Shown: piece by piece, positions 27,568 through 36,896 of the stretch
Numbering within the stretch: position 1 is the stretch's first letter
Layout: the number at the start of each line of letters is the position of its first letter
Assembly: GCF_001908185.1 (NCBI RefSeq)
Contig: NZ_LGHM01000054.1
Location: 50,330 to 114,329, forward strand
Source: Bradyrhizobium sp. AS23.2
GTDB taxonomy: Bacteria; Pseudomonadota; Alphaproteobacteria; Rhizobiales; Xanthobacteraceae
Direction: 5' to 3'
DNA: 64,000 bases
Position numbers and translations under genes: made by a program
Notes under the pieces: model-generated
Told to the model about the DNA's origin: nothing
Seen by the model: only the letters and a program-made list of their open reading frames with translations
Databases searched by the model: none

Positions 27568-29220
27568 TCAGAGGATCTTAACCGCGCTCTCGAGCGTCTT
27601 GTACACGCCCCACGCCAGCGGAATGCCGACGACGAGCCAGAACATCGCGGCCTTGACGTCGAGGCCGCCAGTGCCGATTCCGAACGAGCCCGTCTGGACC
27701 ACAGCGGCGCCGGCGTTAGCCGCCTGCAACTTCGCAACCTCTGCCTCGCTCATGTACCATTTCGAAGCGACCGGCTTGACCAAATAGTTGCAGATCATGC
27801 CCGCGATCAGCATCGCACAGAGAATGTACATGGTCGTGTTGTAGAGCTGGTCACGCGGCACGCCAGCCGCGAGTTGGAACTCGCGGATGTAGTTCACGAC
27901 AACGGGGCCGATGATGCCCGCGGTGGACCACGCCGTCAGCAGCCGGCCGTGGATGGCGCCGACGAACTGGGTACCGAACATATCGGCGAGATAGGCCGGC
28001 ACAGTGGAGAAGCCACCGCCATACATCGACAGGATGATGCCGAAGCCGAGGACGAAGAGCAGCTTCGAGCCCATTGCCGCGAAGGTCGGCGCCAGCGCGT
28101 AGAGCACGATGCCGAGGATGAAGAACGTATAGTAGGTGTTCTTGCGGCCGATATAGTCGGACAGCGAGGCCCAGACGAAGCGGCCACCGATGTTGAACAG
28201 CGACAGCAGGCCGGCGAAGCCCGCCGCGATGCCGGCGATGACGGTCTTCTGCTCGACCGAGAGCTGACCAAAGGCAAGCTCCGGATGCCCGATCAGCTTG
28301 CCGGCGAAGATTTCCTGGAGCATCGGAGAGGCCATGCCGATCACGCCGATGCCGGCCGACACGTTCAGGCACAGCACCCACCAGATCAGCCAGAACTGCG
28401 GCGTCTTGTGCGCGTTGTCCAGGTGAACGTGATGCTCGGAGATCATCGTCTTCTTCTCACTCGGCGGCGTCCAGCCATCGGGCTTCCAGCCGACCGGCGT
28501 CACGCGGTAGGCGAATGCGCCGATGGTCATGAAGACGAAATAGACCACGCCCATGACGACGAAGCTTTGCCACACACCGACGTCGGTCGACGTCTTGAAG
28601 TGGTTGATCAGGAGGTTGGCAAACGGTGCGCCGATCATGGCGCCGCCACCGAAACCCATGATCGCCATGCCGGTCGCCATGCCGCGGCGATCGGGGAACC
28701 ATTTGATCAGCGTGGACACCGGCGAGATGTAGCCGAGGCCAAGGCCGATGCCCCCGATCACGCCGGAGCCGAGCCACATGATCCAGAGCTGATGCAGATA
28801 GATGCCGATGGCGCCGAGGATGAGACCGCCACACCAGCACAGCGCCGCAACGAAGCCAGCCTTGCGGGGGCCGGCACGCTCAAGCCAGCCGCCCCACAGA
28901 GCGGCGGAGACGCCGAGCACGACGAAGAACAGGGTGAACATCCAGCCGAGGCTTGCGACCTTCCAGTCGCAAGTGGTGGTGAAGAGCTCCTGCCACAGCG
29001 ACATATCCGGACAGGCTTTCGGCGCGGTGATGCCGATCGCGCGTGAGAGCGGCAACCAGAACACGGAGAAGCCGTAGGCCATGCCGATGCACAGATGAAT
29101 GCACAGCGCTGCCGGCGGCACCAGCCAGCGGTTGAAGCCGGCCTTGGCGATCGTTCGCTCGCGATCGAGAAAACCTGTGCCAGCGCCCGAAATCGTTCCG
29201 GCGCTCTCAATTGTTGTCAT
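27568..29220 (-). CDS. OFA-family MFS transporter (oxalate/formate antiporter-like)
   Basis: A 550-aa inner-membrane carrier with about 12 helices. AMMIGAPFANLLINHF-like glycine-rich helices, the loop motif DRRGMATGMAIMGFGGGAMI and GGRFVWASLSDYIGRKN are typical of OxlT/OFA proteins. ATG 29220 follows GGGGAGGAG. Family members exchange oxalate for formate or import monocarboxylates. Closeness to formate dehydrogenase and its cofactor genes supports an oxalate or formate role; no oxalyl-CoA enzymes are in the window. The C-terminal extension (about 490-550) with one more hydrophobic segment is unusual for OxlT. Confidence 0.87.
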   Translation of the reverse strand: MTTIESAGTISGAGTGFLDRERTIAKAGFNRWLVPPAALCIHLCIGMAYGFSVFWLPLSRAIGITAPKACPDMSLWQELFTTTCDWKVASLGWMFTLFFVVLGVSAALWGGWLERAGPRKAGFVAALCWCGGLILGAIGIYLHQLWIMWLGSGVIGGIGLGLGYISPVSTLIKWFPDRRGMATGMAIMGFGGGAMIGAPFANLLINHFKTSTDVGVWQSFVVMGVVYFVFMTIGAFAYRVTPVGWKPDGWTPPSEKKTMISEHHVHLDNAHKTPQFWLIWWVLCLNVSAGIGVIGMASPMLQEIFAGKLIGHPELAFGQLSVEQKTVIAGIAAGFAGLLSLFNIGGRFVWASLSDYIGRKNTYYTFFILGIVLYALAPTFAAMGSKLLFVLGFGIILSMYGGGFSTVPAYLADMFGTQFVGAIHGRLLTAWSTAGIIGPVVVNYIREFQLAAGVPRDQLYNTTMYILCAMLIAGMICNYLVKPVASKWYMSEAEVAKLQAANAGAAVVQTGSFGIGTGGLDVKAAMFWLVVGIPLAWGVYKTLESAVKIL

Positions 29221-29540
29221 GTACTCCTCCCCTGCAGCCGCCCTTCTGAGCAGGTCTGCCGCTACGATCCAGTTCTTCAGCCCCGTTGCGGTGCAGCCAA
29301 CGGTCCCTGCTACCCCGCACAATCATCCGACGCGCGCCAGGATCATCGCGCGCATCCGAAACGTTAACCCCGCAAGCGGGGCTCTATGCCCGATACAACG
29401 TGCTGTCTTCGTGGGTGGGGCCCCGTTGACGCGTATCGCAGACAAGACTCAACCTCCGCGTCTGCACGGAGATCGTCAATTGGGCAGAAGCTGTCGTTGA
29501 TGTCGATAGACAAAAGGTCGGTATCAGCGAGGTTACGCTC
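29221..29540. other. 320-bp gap before the OFA carrier
   Basis: Contains the hairpin listed at 29368-29381 and presumably the carrier promoter. No ORF with start signals was found. Confidence 0.4.
29368..29381 (-). terminator. Hairpin, possible terminator of the moeA-tusA transcript
   Basis: CCCCGCAAGCGGGG is a perfect six-base stem with a two-base loop, lying 160 bp after the tusA stop on the minus strand. The minus-strand continuation TTAACGTTT is T-rich but not a pure run. It separates tusA from the OFA carrier. Confidence 0.4.
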
Positions 29541-29804
29541 TCACGGATGCAGCGCACCATTGACGCGCTCTATCGAGCCATTCGTCTTTTCTATCAAGAA
29601 CACGATACGCGCGTCGCTGCGCTCGGTGATCTCAACCGTGTCGCCCGTCTCGCGGATCAGGTTCGGAATGTCAATCACCGACAAAGGATCGGTACAGTGC
29701 ACTTCGAGCTGATCGCCCGGCTGCAACGGTTTCAGCGCCTTGCGCGTCTTTAACGCGGGCAACGGGCATTTGAGTCCGGTGAGATCGAGTATCGTTCTTG
29801 TCAT
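29541..29804 (-). CDS. TusA-family sulfur carrier protein
   Basis: An 87-aa TusA-type protein. The active cysteine is in LTGLKCPLPALKTR near residue 13, the family signature CPxP, followed by the usual beta-alpha-beta fold and LEVHCTDPLSVIDIP. TusA-like proteins pass persulfide sulfur to tRNA thiolation or to molybdenum-cofactor enzymes. The position directly after moeA and mobB and near fdhD argues for sulfur supply to the formate dehydrogenase cofactor rather than tRNA modification. Confidence 0.88.
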   Translation of the reverse strand: MTRTILDLTGLKCPLPALKTRKALKPLQPGDQLEVHCTDPLSVIDIPNLIRETGDTVEITERSDARIVFLIEKTNGSIERVNGALHP

Positions 29805-29849
29805 GAACGCAACATGGCGGGGCCGATGATCGGCGTCAACGCAAGGACT

Positions 29850-31106
29850 TCAGAGCAGATCGGCATAGGACAAGAAACCTACGGCTTGCCCCGGTTCAAC
29901 CTGCGTAGTGTCCTCGCCGAGTTCAACGAGACCGTCGGTTTCGACCAGAGACGACAACAGCCCGGCGCCTTCGCGCGGGAAGTTGACCGCTTCCAACGCG
30001 CCGTCGCTTCCACGCCGCAACGATGCGCGAACGTATTCGCGGCGGCCGATCTTCTTCTTGTAGGCAAACGCAGCGCGCACGGGAATCGGCGAGAGCGGTT
30101 CGGGCAGACCGCCGGCCAGCGCAAGCACGGTCGGCCGCACCACATGGACGAACGTGACGAAACTCGCGACGGGATTGCCCGGCAATCCAATCAGCGGCGT
30201 GCCGTCGATGATGCCCATCGCCACGGGCCGGCCCGGCTTGATCGCCATCCGCCACAGCACCAGCGAACCTACGCTCTCGACCGCAGCCTTGACGTGGTCC
30301 TCCTCGCCGGTCGAAACGCCGCCGGTCGTGAGGATGAGGTCATGGCTACCTGCAACCTGCTTCAAACCATTCGCGAGCGAGGTGCGTTCATCGCGCAAGA
30401 TGCCGAGATCCGAGACCTCGCAGCCGAGCCGGCGCAGCATCGCCATCAGCATGAAGCGGTTGGAATCGAAGAGCTGCGATGCCGCGCGCGGCTCGCCGGG
30501 CGAAGTCAGCTCGTCGCCGGTCGAGAACACGGCAACGCGAATGCGCCTGACGACGTCGAGCCGGGTCAGGCCGAACGCCGCGGCGAGCGCGACATGCTGA
30601 GGCAGCAACCGCTGGCCAGCGCGCAACGCAACGTGCCCTTCGGGAATGTCCTCGCCCGCGGGGCGGACATTGGCGCCGGGCTTCAGCCCCGGCGGCAGCA
30701 CGATTCGGCCGGCATCATCGATTTGGACATCTTCCTGCATGAAGACGGTTTCGGCATCCGGCGGCATCGGCGCGCCGGTGAAAATGCGCGCGGTATGGCC
30801 GGGCTTGATCGGTGCTTGCGCGAGGCCGCCGGCCTGGATACGGCCGTCGACCGGGAGCGCCTGTTCGGCGCTATCAGGAAGATCGGCGTTTCGCACGGCA
30901 TAGCCGTCGACAGCGGAATTGGTGAAGGGCGGCAGCGGCAGGGGCGCTGCGATATTACGCGCCAGCACGCGCCCATCGGCATCGACGAGCGCCACGGTTT
31001 CGAGATCGGCAATCGCGTTGACGCGGGTCGTGATCAGACCAACGGCCTCGTCGACCGACATCATCGGGCCGCCGAAGGCAAAGCAATCGTCAGACAGTTG
31101 CGCCAT
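29850..31106 (-). CDS. moeA: Molybdopterin molybdenumtransferase MoeA
   Basis: A 418-aa cytosolic enzyme inserting molybdate into adenylylated molybdopterin. The canonical motifs are present: PPFTNSAVDGYAV near residue 60, the metal-handling loop IFTGAPMPPDAETV, FSTGDEL, TTGGVSTGEEDHV, IKPGRPVAMG and GLPGNPVASFV. The gene lies 9 bp after mobB on the same strand and 45 bp before tusA. It is the conventional MoeA of this window; two other MoeA-type proteins lie at 34934-36895 and 36897-38003. Confidence 0.95.
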   Translation of the reverse strand: MAQLSDDCFAFGGPMMSVDEAVGLITTRVNAIADLETVALVDADGRVLARNIAAPLPLPPFTNSAVDGYAVRNADLPDSAEQALPVDGRIQAGGLAQAPIKPGHTARIFTGAPMPPDAETVFMQEDVQIDDAGRIVLPPGLKPGANVRPAGEDIPEGHVALRAGQRLLPQHVALAAAFGLTRLDVVRRIRVAVFSTGDELTSPGEPRAASQLFDSNRFMLMAMLRRLGCEVSDLGILRDERTSLANGLKQVAGSHDLILTTGGVSTGEEDHVKAAVESVGSLVLWRMAIKPGRPVAMGIIDGTPLIGLPGNPVASFVTFVHVVRPTVLALAGGLPEPLSPIPVRAAFAYKKKIGRREYVRASLRRGSDGALEAVNFPREGAGLLSSLVETDGLVELGEDTTQVEPGQAVGFLSYADLL

Positions 31107-31115
31107 GGTGCCTCG

Positions 31116-31643
31116 TCAGCGCATTGCAGCGCTTTTTGCCACCGCTTCCTCGAGTGGCATGGCCGCGCGCAGCATCAGGGCCGCGACGGCCGGGATATCG
31201 TCGAGATGGACAGTGGGCAGCCGGGTTTCAATCGCGATGTCGGTCGCGATCCCGACAATCCCGGGGTCATCGGGAAACAGCAGCGGCTTGTCGTTGGCGG
31301 CGCGGTGCACCTCGATCTTGCGATGCGGCTCGCGCTTGAACCCCTCGACCACGACGAGATCGACCGCCGACAGCTTGCCGAGCAGTTCCGGCAGCCGCGG
31401 CTCCGCCGCGCCGCGCAGCTCATGCATCAGGGCCCAGCGGTTCGCCGAGGAGACCAGCACCTCGGCCGCACCCGCCTCGCGGTGGCGCCAGGAATCCTTG
31501 CCGGGCACATCGACGTCGAACCGGTGATGCGCATGCTTGATCACAGAGACGCGCAGACCTTGTGCGTTGAAATGGGGGATCAGCCGCGTCAACAGCGTGG
31601 TCTTGCCCGCACCGCTCCAGCCTGCAAGGCCGATGACTTTCAT
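31116..31643 (-). CDS. mobB: Molybdopterin-guanine dinucleotide biosynthesis adaptor MobB
   Basis: A 175-aa GTP-binding protein assisting MobA in attaching GMP to molybdopterin. The P-loop is GLAGWSGAGKTTLL near the N-terminus, followed by IKHAHHRFDVDVPGKDSWRH and VVVEGFKREPHRKIEVHR, both characteristic. ATG 31643 (MKVIGLAGWSG) is chosen because the P-loop strand must be N-terminal. It heads a mobB-moeA-tusA minus-strand unit divergent from fdhD-mobA. Confidence 0.93.
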   Translation of the reverse strand: MKVIGLAGWSGAGKTTLLTRLIPHFNAQGLRVSVIKHAHHRFDVDVPGKDSWRHREAGAAEVLVSSANRWALMHELRGAAEPRLPELLGKLSAVDLVVVEGFKREPHRKIEVHRAANDKPLLFPDDPGIVGIATDIAIETRLPTVHLDDIPAVAALMLRAAMPLEEAVAKSAAMR

Positions 31644-31686
31644 TCCAGGTCTCTCTCGCAACCGGCACGCGCCGATGGAACCTCTA

Positions 31687-31745
31687 GCAATCCAGACTGC
31701 CACCGCGGAGATAGTCTCGATTGCTTCGCTGCGCTCGCAATGACG
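31687..31745. repeat. Partial copy of the palindromic dispersed repeat
   Basis: GCAATCCAGACT and AGTCTCGATTGC form an imperfect inverted repeat, and the segment ends in the same CTCGCAATGACG arm as the element at 22247-22372. It occupies most of the mobB/fdhD divergent gap. Confidence 0.7.
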
Positions 31746-31818
31746 AACGGAGGCATTTCACCTATTCCCCGCCATGCTTATATCGGCTTGACCCGAATGT
31801 CATGCTAACGTCGCAACC

Positions 31819-32709
31819 ATGATGAAGATCGACAAAGTCCCGGTGCCCCTGATCATCCCTGACACGGACGACCCGCGCCTGACCCAGGGCGTGACCGGGA
31901 CCGACCAGACCGGCGCCAAGGTCGAGATCAAGGTGCCGATGGAGCGACCGCTAACGCTCTACCTGAATTCGCAGGAGATCGTCACCATGATGACGATTGG
32001 CGACTATCCGGAATATCTGGCGCTCGGCTACCTGCTGAACCAGAATATGCTGAAATATAGTGACGCGGTCACCGAGGTCGAATACGACGACGACCTTCAG
32101 GTGGTCGTCGTGCGCACCGAGCACGACACCAATTTCGAAGCCAAGCTGAAGAAGCGCACGCAGACTTCGGGCTGTGCGCAAGGCACCGCCTTCGGCGACC
32201 TGTTAGAGGCGGTCGAGAGCGTCGCGCTGCCCAAGGCCGAGCTGCGCACCTCCTGGCTCTACCAGATGACGCAAACCATCAACACCATGCCCTCGCTCTA
32301 CCTCGAGGCAGGTGCGATTCACGGCTGCGTGCTGTGCAAGGAGGGCGAACCGCTCTGCTACACCGAGGACGTCGGCCGCCACAACGCCGTGGACAAGATC
32401 GCGGGCTGGATGTACCGCCACGGCGTCGATGCATCCGACAAGATCCTCTACACCACGGGACGCCTGACTTCCGAGATGGTGATCAAGACGGTGCGGATGG
32501 GAATTCCGATCCTGGTGTCGCGCTCCGGCTTCACCGCCTGGGGTGTCGATCTTGCACGCCAGGTCGGCCTGACGCTGATCGGCCGCACCCGCGGAAAACG
32601 TTTCATCGCATTGGCTGGCGAGGACCGCATCGTCTACGACCAGAACCTCGCTTATGTCGAGGAAGAATCGGCCAAGCACAAGCGCAAGGGTGAAGGTGGT
32701 GACGACTGA
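31819..32709 (+). CDS. fdhD: Formate dehydrogenase accessory sulfurtransferase FdhD
   Basis: A 296-aa protein that transfers sulfur from a cysteine desulfurase to the bis-MGD cofactor before its insertion into formate dehydrogenase. Family features are [29 protein letters not shown], the sulfur-relay cysteine in [11 protein letters not shown] (Cys118), [18 protein letters not shown] and [14 protein letters not shown]. coli FdhD has a Cys-X-X-Cys pair at this loop, whereas only one cysteine is present here. It is divergent from mobB and overlaps mobA. Confidence 0.95.
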   Translation: MMKIDKVPVPLIIPDTDDPRLTQGVTGTDQTGAKVEIKVPMERPLTLYLNSQEIVTMMTIGDYPEYLALGYLLNQNMLKYSDAVTEVEYDDDLQVVVVRTEHDTNFEAKLKKRTQTSGCAQGTAFGDLLEAVESVALPKAELRTSWLYQMTQTINTMPSLYLEAGAIHGCVLCKEGEPLCYTEDVGRHNAVDKIAGWMYRHGVDASDKILYTTGRLTSEMVIKTVRMGIPILVSRSGFTAWGVDLARQVGLTLIGRTRGKRFIALAGEDRIVYDQNLAYVEEESAKHKRKGEGGDD

Positions 32710-33346
32710 GATTCCGCTGACGAGCATTCCATCGACTCTTGGTGTGCTGCTCGCCGGCGGCCTGGCGCGGCGCATGGGCGGCGGCGACAAGCCGATGCGC
32801 ACCATCGGCGGCCGCACCATCCTGGAGCGCGTGATCGCGCGCCTCTCGCCGCAATGCAGCGGGCTGATCCTCAATGCGAATGGCGATCCCGCGCGTTTCG
32901 CCGCGTTCGGCTTGCAGATCATCGCCGACGACGTGCCCGGCTTTCCCGGCCCGCTCGCCGGCATCCTCGCCGCGCTCGACTGGACCGCAACGAACCGGCC
33001 CGAGGTCGAATGGGTGCTCAGCGCCGCCGGCGACTGCCCGTTCCTGCCGCGCGATCTCGTCGCGCGCCTGCATGAAGCGCGAGAGCGGGAGAACGCGCAG
33101 CTCGCAGTCGCCGCATCGGGCGATCAGTCGCATCCAGTGATCGGCTTGTGGCGCGTCGCCTTGCGCGACGAGCTACGTCACGCCCTGGTCGTCGAGGACC
33201 TCCGCAAGATCGATCGCTGGACCGCGCGCTATCCGCTCGCGACGGTGACATGGCCGGCCGAGCCGCTCGATCCGTTCTTCAATGCCAACACGGTCGAGGA
33301 CATCGCCGAAGCCGAGCGGCTGGCGGCGCTGGATGCGGCAATCTAG
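32696..33346 (+). CDS. mobA: Molybdenum cofactor guanylyltransferase MobA
   Basis: A 216-aa nucleotidyltransferase joining GMP to molybdopterin to give MGD. The signature [16 protein letters not shown] and the downstream [17 protein letters not shown] and AAGDCPFLP (metal-binding Asp) are clear. GTG 32696 follows AAGGG by five bases; GTG 32690 or 32699 and ATG 32654 are possible. The 14-nt overlap with fdhD suggests translational coupling, linking cofactor maturation to FdhD. Confidence 0.92.
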   Translation: MVTTEIPLTSIPSTLGVLLAGGLARRMGGGDKPMRTIGGRTILERVIARLSPQCSGLILNANGDPARFAAFGLQIIADDVPGFPGPLAGILAALDWTATNRPEVEWVLSAAGDCPFLPRDLVARLHEARERENAQLAVAASGDQSHPVIGLWRVALRDELRHALVVEDLRKIDRWTARYPLATVTWPAEPLDPFFNANTVEDIAEAERLAALDAAI

Positions 33347-33351
33347 CGAAC

Positions 33352-33651
33352 TCACGATTTGGGAAATTCGTTGAGGAGCTGCGTCCAGACGATCGCGAAG
33401 GTGATCAGCCCGCAGAGACCGACAGCAGTACTGAATCGCGGCAGACGTCCGAGCGCGACCAGCAGCCAGACCGGAAGGAAGAAGAGCCCAAAGATCATGC
33501 CGAGCGGAAATACCGCGAGCCATTGAAAGCCGGTGCCGTCGCCGGGCGGGACATGGGCGATCGCGTAGAATGTATAGAGCCAGAACAGCGTTCCGGCGGC
33601 TGCGACGAGGGCGGCAATTTTGCGGAAATTGAGGGGCGCTGACGTGGTCAT
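33352..33651 (-). CDS. Unknown small membrane protein
   Basis: A 99-aa protein from ATG 33651 with three probable membrane helices (IAALVAAAGTLFWLYTFYAI, WLAVFPLGMIFGLFFLPVWL and a C-terminal one). Family not recognised. It converges with mobA (5-bp gap). It could be the last gene of the minus-strand group after the monooxygenase. Confidence 0.68.
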   Translation of the reverse strand: MTTSAPLNFRKIAALVAAAGTLFWLYTFYAIAHVPPGDGTGFQWLAVFPLGMIFGLFFLPVWLLVALGRLPRFSTAVGLCGLITFAIVWTQLLNEFPKS

Positions 33652-33752
33652 GGCTGGCTCACGTTCCTTTGTCGCGGCGGCGGCCATCCGAGTTCATGGG
33701 GTGCATTGAACCGGATCGAAGCCGGCAGCGACGCGCGCCAGTTGTCCCAGGA

Positions 33753-34883
33753 TCAGGCGGCCAGCGGCACCGACCAGGCGTCGTAGCCGTAGACCCAGCT
33801 CGTATCCGTCCTCTCCTTCAGCCAGATGTTTGCGCGCGAGGTCTCCTGCACCCGCGTCGTCCGCTCTTTTCGCGTCGCCTCGAAGCGCCGGAACGCGTTG
33901 GCGACGCCATCGCGCTCAACGCCGTCGAGGCAGCGCGAGAGCACGGCGGCATCCTCGATGGCCATGGCCGCACCCTGCGCCATATAGGGCGTCATCGGAT
34001 GGCAGGCATCGCCGAGCAGCGTCACCTTGCCGTCGGCCCAGCGATCCAGCGCATCGCGGTCCATGATCGCCCATTTGTGCACATCGGGACAGGCGGCGAG
34101 CACCTGGCCGACCTGCGGATGAAAGCCTTCGAACGATGCACACAGATCGCGCACATCACCCTTCGCCGACCATGACTCGATGCGGAAGTTCGGCTCGGGC
34201 TGGCTGGTGACGAGGTAGACCTCGCTGCGGTCCGGCTTGACGTAATAGATCACGATGTGGCGGTCCTCGCCCCACCATTTGGTGCAGTCGTCGATCGTCC
34301 CGCCGCCGAGCAGCGCGGCGGGATAGGTGGTGCGATAGGCGATGCGGCCGGAGAATCTCACCGGCGCGGTGTCAAACAGGATGTCGCGCACCGCCGAATG
34401 AACGCCATCCGCACCGACCACTGCGTCGGCAATAGCGCTGGTGCCGTCGGCAAAGGTCAGCCGGCCGCCCTCGCCGGTCTCGTCGAGACCGACAAGCTTG
34501 TGGTTGAGCCGCACGCATTCGTCCGGCACCGCGCTCGCCAGTGCCGCGTGGAGATCGCCGCGATGGGCGAGCAGATAGGGCGCGCCGAATTTCTCCTCCG
34601 CGCTCTCGCCGAAGATCATGTCGAACTTGATGTCGCCGCTGCGCCAGTCGCGGTTGTTCCAGGAGCGCGGATAGAAGGACTGGCTGCGCATCCGGGCCTC
34701 CAGCCCCAGCGCGCGCAGCACCTTCATGGCGTTGCAGCCGACCTGGATGCCGGCGCCGATCCGGGCGAATTGGGAAGCCTGCTCGTAGACCATCACGTCG
34801 ATGCCAACGCGCCTGAGCGCCGCGGCAGTCGCAAGCCCGCCCATGCCGGCACCCACGATCGCAACCGAAAGCGGCCGTGCCAT
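33753..34883 (-). CDS. FAD-dependent monooxygenase, NicC-like (6-hydroxynicotinate 3-monooxygenase type)
   Basis: A 376-aa group A flavin monooxygenase with an N-terminal GxGxxG (VAIVGAGMGGLATAAAL), the DG motif (VVGADGVHSAVRD) and the GD motif (LLGDACHPMTPYMAQGAAMA). Several stretches follow the NicC pattern: CTKWWGEDRHIVIYY, ASFEGFHPQV and a C-terminal TSWVYGYDAW. NicC decarboxylates and hydroxylates 6-hydroxynicotinate to 2,5-dihydroxypyridine. Salicylate-hydroxylase-like activity is the alternative. ATG 34883 follows GGGGGA. It lies 50 bp after the MoeA-binding-protein fusion gene; nicotinate hydroxylases upstream of NicC are molybdoenzymes, a suggestive link. Confidence 0.85.
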   Translation of the reverse strand: MARPLSVAIVGAGMGGLATAAALRRVGIDVMVYEQASQFARIGAGIQVGCNAMKVLRALGLEARMRSQSFYPRSWNNRDWRSGDIKFDMIFGESAEEKFGAPYLLAHRGDLHAALASAVPDECVRLNHKLVGLDETGEGGRLTFADGTSAIADAVVGADGVHSAVRDILFDTAPVRFSGRIAYRTTYPAALLGGGTIDDCTKWWGEDRHIVIYYVKPDRSEVYLVTSQPEPNFRIESWSAKGDVRDLCASFEGFHPQVGQVLAACPDVHKWAIMDRDALDRWADGKVTLLGDACHPMTPYMAQGAAMAIEDAAVLSRCLDGVERDGVANAFRRFEATRKERTTRVQETSRANIWLKERTDTSWVYGYDAWSVPLAA

Positions 34884-34933
34884 CGCGTCCCCCACCCTAT
34901 TTGCCGCGCGGCTTGAATGCCGCGTCGTCTATT

Positions 34934-36895
34934 CTACGCGGGCCGGAAGCCGGCTCGCTCCAGTGCCGTACGCGCCACGCCCGAGCCGAGTGCCTCGAGA
35001 AAGGCCTGCACTGCGGGACGCTGCTTGCGCGCCGTCACCAAGGCAAAGTCATAATGCTCTTCCGCCAGCGGAATGAAACCGAGGCCGACCGCATGGGCGA
35101 CCGGCGCAATGGTCATGCCCCAGTCGGCGCGGTGCTGCGCGACGGCGGCAGCAACAGCGTTATGAGAACGCGGCTGGTTCCAATAACCTTCCGGGCGCGC
35201 ACCGCCGAGCAGCCGGTCGATCAGGATGCGCGTGCCGGCGCCCTGATTGCGGTTGACCATGATGCAGTCTGGGTCAGTGAGCGCAGCGGCGACGGCATCC
35301 TTCGGACTGAAGACCTCGAAGCGCTTGTCGCCTTTGCGGAAGACAATGCCCTGCATCCGCCGCCAGCCCGGCACGAGCTCGAGCCCCTCGACGAGGTAAG
35401 GTGTGTTGTAGGTTTCGCTCTTGTCGTCGAACAGATGGATCGGCGCAAGATCGCATTCGCCGCGCTTCGCCGCCGCAAGCCCGCCGAGGCTGCCGACCGC
35501 AATCGAGCGCACGGTCAAGCCGGCATGCGCGAGCTGTGCGGTGACGAGATCGAGGCCGGTGCAGTGGCTGCCGACGATGACAAGATCGGGGACCCGCACA
35601 TGCGGCGTGAACAGCGTCACCTCGGCCTCGGTCCCCGCCGGCATCTGGTCGGCAAGCGCGTCGATGCGCAGGAAGCCGTCAGCCTGCGCGAACGAGGTGA
35701 TTGCACCAGACCCCTTGCCGGAGGGATAGGCGATCAGGCCGTCCTTGCCCTCGACCAGCGAGACCATGACGAATTCGGTGCGGCCGAGTTCGGAGGCGAT
35801 GCGCACCGGCACGGTCGCGTTCACCTTGGCATCGGAGCGCGGCGGCAATCCGGCCATCTTGCGCAGCACCGGCACGATCATGTCGTGGAAGGTGAACATC
35901 GCCGAGGTCGGAAATCCCGGCAGGATCACCACCGGCTTGCCATCGCACACCGCGAGGCACAGCGGCTTGCCGGGCTTGAGCGCAACGCCGTGCGCGATGA
36001 TGCCGGGCTTGCCGAGTCGGCCGATGATGCGATGGGACAGATCACCCGCGCCCTTCGACGTGCCGCCTGATAGCACCAGCATGTCGGCGTCCACCAGCGC
36101 ACGGCGCATGGCGGCTTCGAGCTTGGCTTCATCATCGGGAATGGCGCCGAGGAAAACCGCCTCGCCGCCATTCTCGTCGATTGCGGCTGCGACGATCGCG
36201 CCGTTGGTGTCGTAGATCGCCGCCGGCGCGAGCACTTCGCCGGGCTGCACCAGCTCGTCGCCGGTGGAGATCACGGCGACGCGCGGCTTGCGCGCGACAA
36301 TCACCTCGGCGATGCCGCAGGCCGCCAGCATGCCGATCTCGCGCGAGCCGATGATCGTTCCGGTGCGAAGCAGCGCTTCGCCGCGCGCGATGTCGGAACC
36401 GGCATAGGACACGAATTGTCCGGGAGACGCGGCACGACGGACATCGATCGCATCCGCACCAGCCGGCTGGGTATACTCGACCATGACCACGGCGTCGGCG
36501 CCACGCGGCAGCGGACCGCCGGTGGCGATCGGCGTCGCGGTTCCCACAGCGACTAGCAGTATCGGCGCGGTGCCGCAGTGAATGGTTTCGCCGTTCAGCG
36601 CGAGGCGCCTGGGTGCGCCTTCGTCGGCTGCGGCGAGATCCGCCGAGCGCACGGCAAAGCCGTCGACATTGGAGCGGTCGAAGGGCGGAACATCGATCGG
36701 CGCGGTAATGTCTTCGGCGAGCGCGGTGCCGAGCGCATCGACAAGCTTGCGCGGCTCGCCCGGGACCGCGCGCGGGAACAGCGCAGCCTCGAAGCGCGCC
36801 AGCGCATCCTCGCGCGACAGGATCTTGAGGAACTGTTCCTGTTCGAGCGAGCTACGATCTTGCGACTGCGGGATCAAGGTCATGCCGGAACCCAT
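34934..36895 (-). CDS. MoeA-periplasmic-binding-protein-like fusion
   Basis: A 653-aa cytosolic fusion. Residues 1 to about 425 are a MoeA domain (PPFDRSNVDGFAV, TGGPLPRGADAVVM, ISTGDEL, LSGGTSKGAGDL, LKPGKPLCLA, ILPGFPTSAM). Residues about 430-645 are a type-2 binding-protein-like domain (VIVGSHCTGLDLVTAQL, NRNQGAGTRILIDRLLGG, HRADWGMTIAPVAH) without a signal peptide. The domain should sense or hold an oxyanion and hand it to the MoeA domain. Its last 120 residues resemble those of the regulator at 39290. It starts one base after the stop of the MoeA paralogue. Whether it handles molybdate, tungstate or cofactor delivery is open. Confidence 0.9.
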   Translation of the reverse strand: MGSGMTLIPQSQDRSSLEQEQFLKILSREDALARFEAALFPRAVPGEPRKLVDALGTALAEDITAPIDVPPFDRSNVDGFAVRSADLAAADEGAPRRLALNGETIHCGTAPILLVAVGTATPIATGGPLPRGADAVVMVEYTQPAGADAIDVRRAASPGQFVSYAGSDIARGEALLRTGTIIGSREIGMLAACGIAEVIVARKPRVAVISTGDELVQPGEVLAPAAIYDTNGAIVAAAIDENGGEAVFLGAIPDDEAKLEAAMRRALVDADMLVLSGGTSKGAGDLSHRIIGRLGKPGIIAHGVALKPGKPLCLAVCDGKPVVILPGFPTSAMFTFHDMIVPVLRKMAGLPPRSDAKVNATVPVRIASELGRTEFVMVSLVEGKDGLIAYPSGKGSGAITSFAQADGFLRIDALADQMPAGTEAEVTLFTPHVRVPDLVIVGSHCTGLDLVTAQLAHAGLTVRSIAVGSLGGLAAAKRGECDLAPIHLFDDKSETYNTPYLVEGLELVPGWRRMQGIVFRKGDKRFEVFSPKDAVAAALTDPDCIMVNRNQGAGTRILIDRLLGGARPEGYWNQPRSHNAVAAAVAQHRADWGMTIAPVAHAVGLGFIPLAEEHYDFALVTARKQRPAVQAFLEALGSGVARTALERAGFRPA

Positions 36896-36896
36896 A

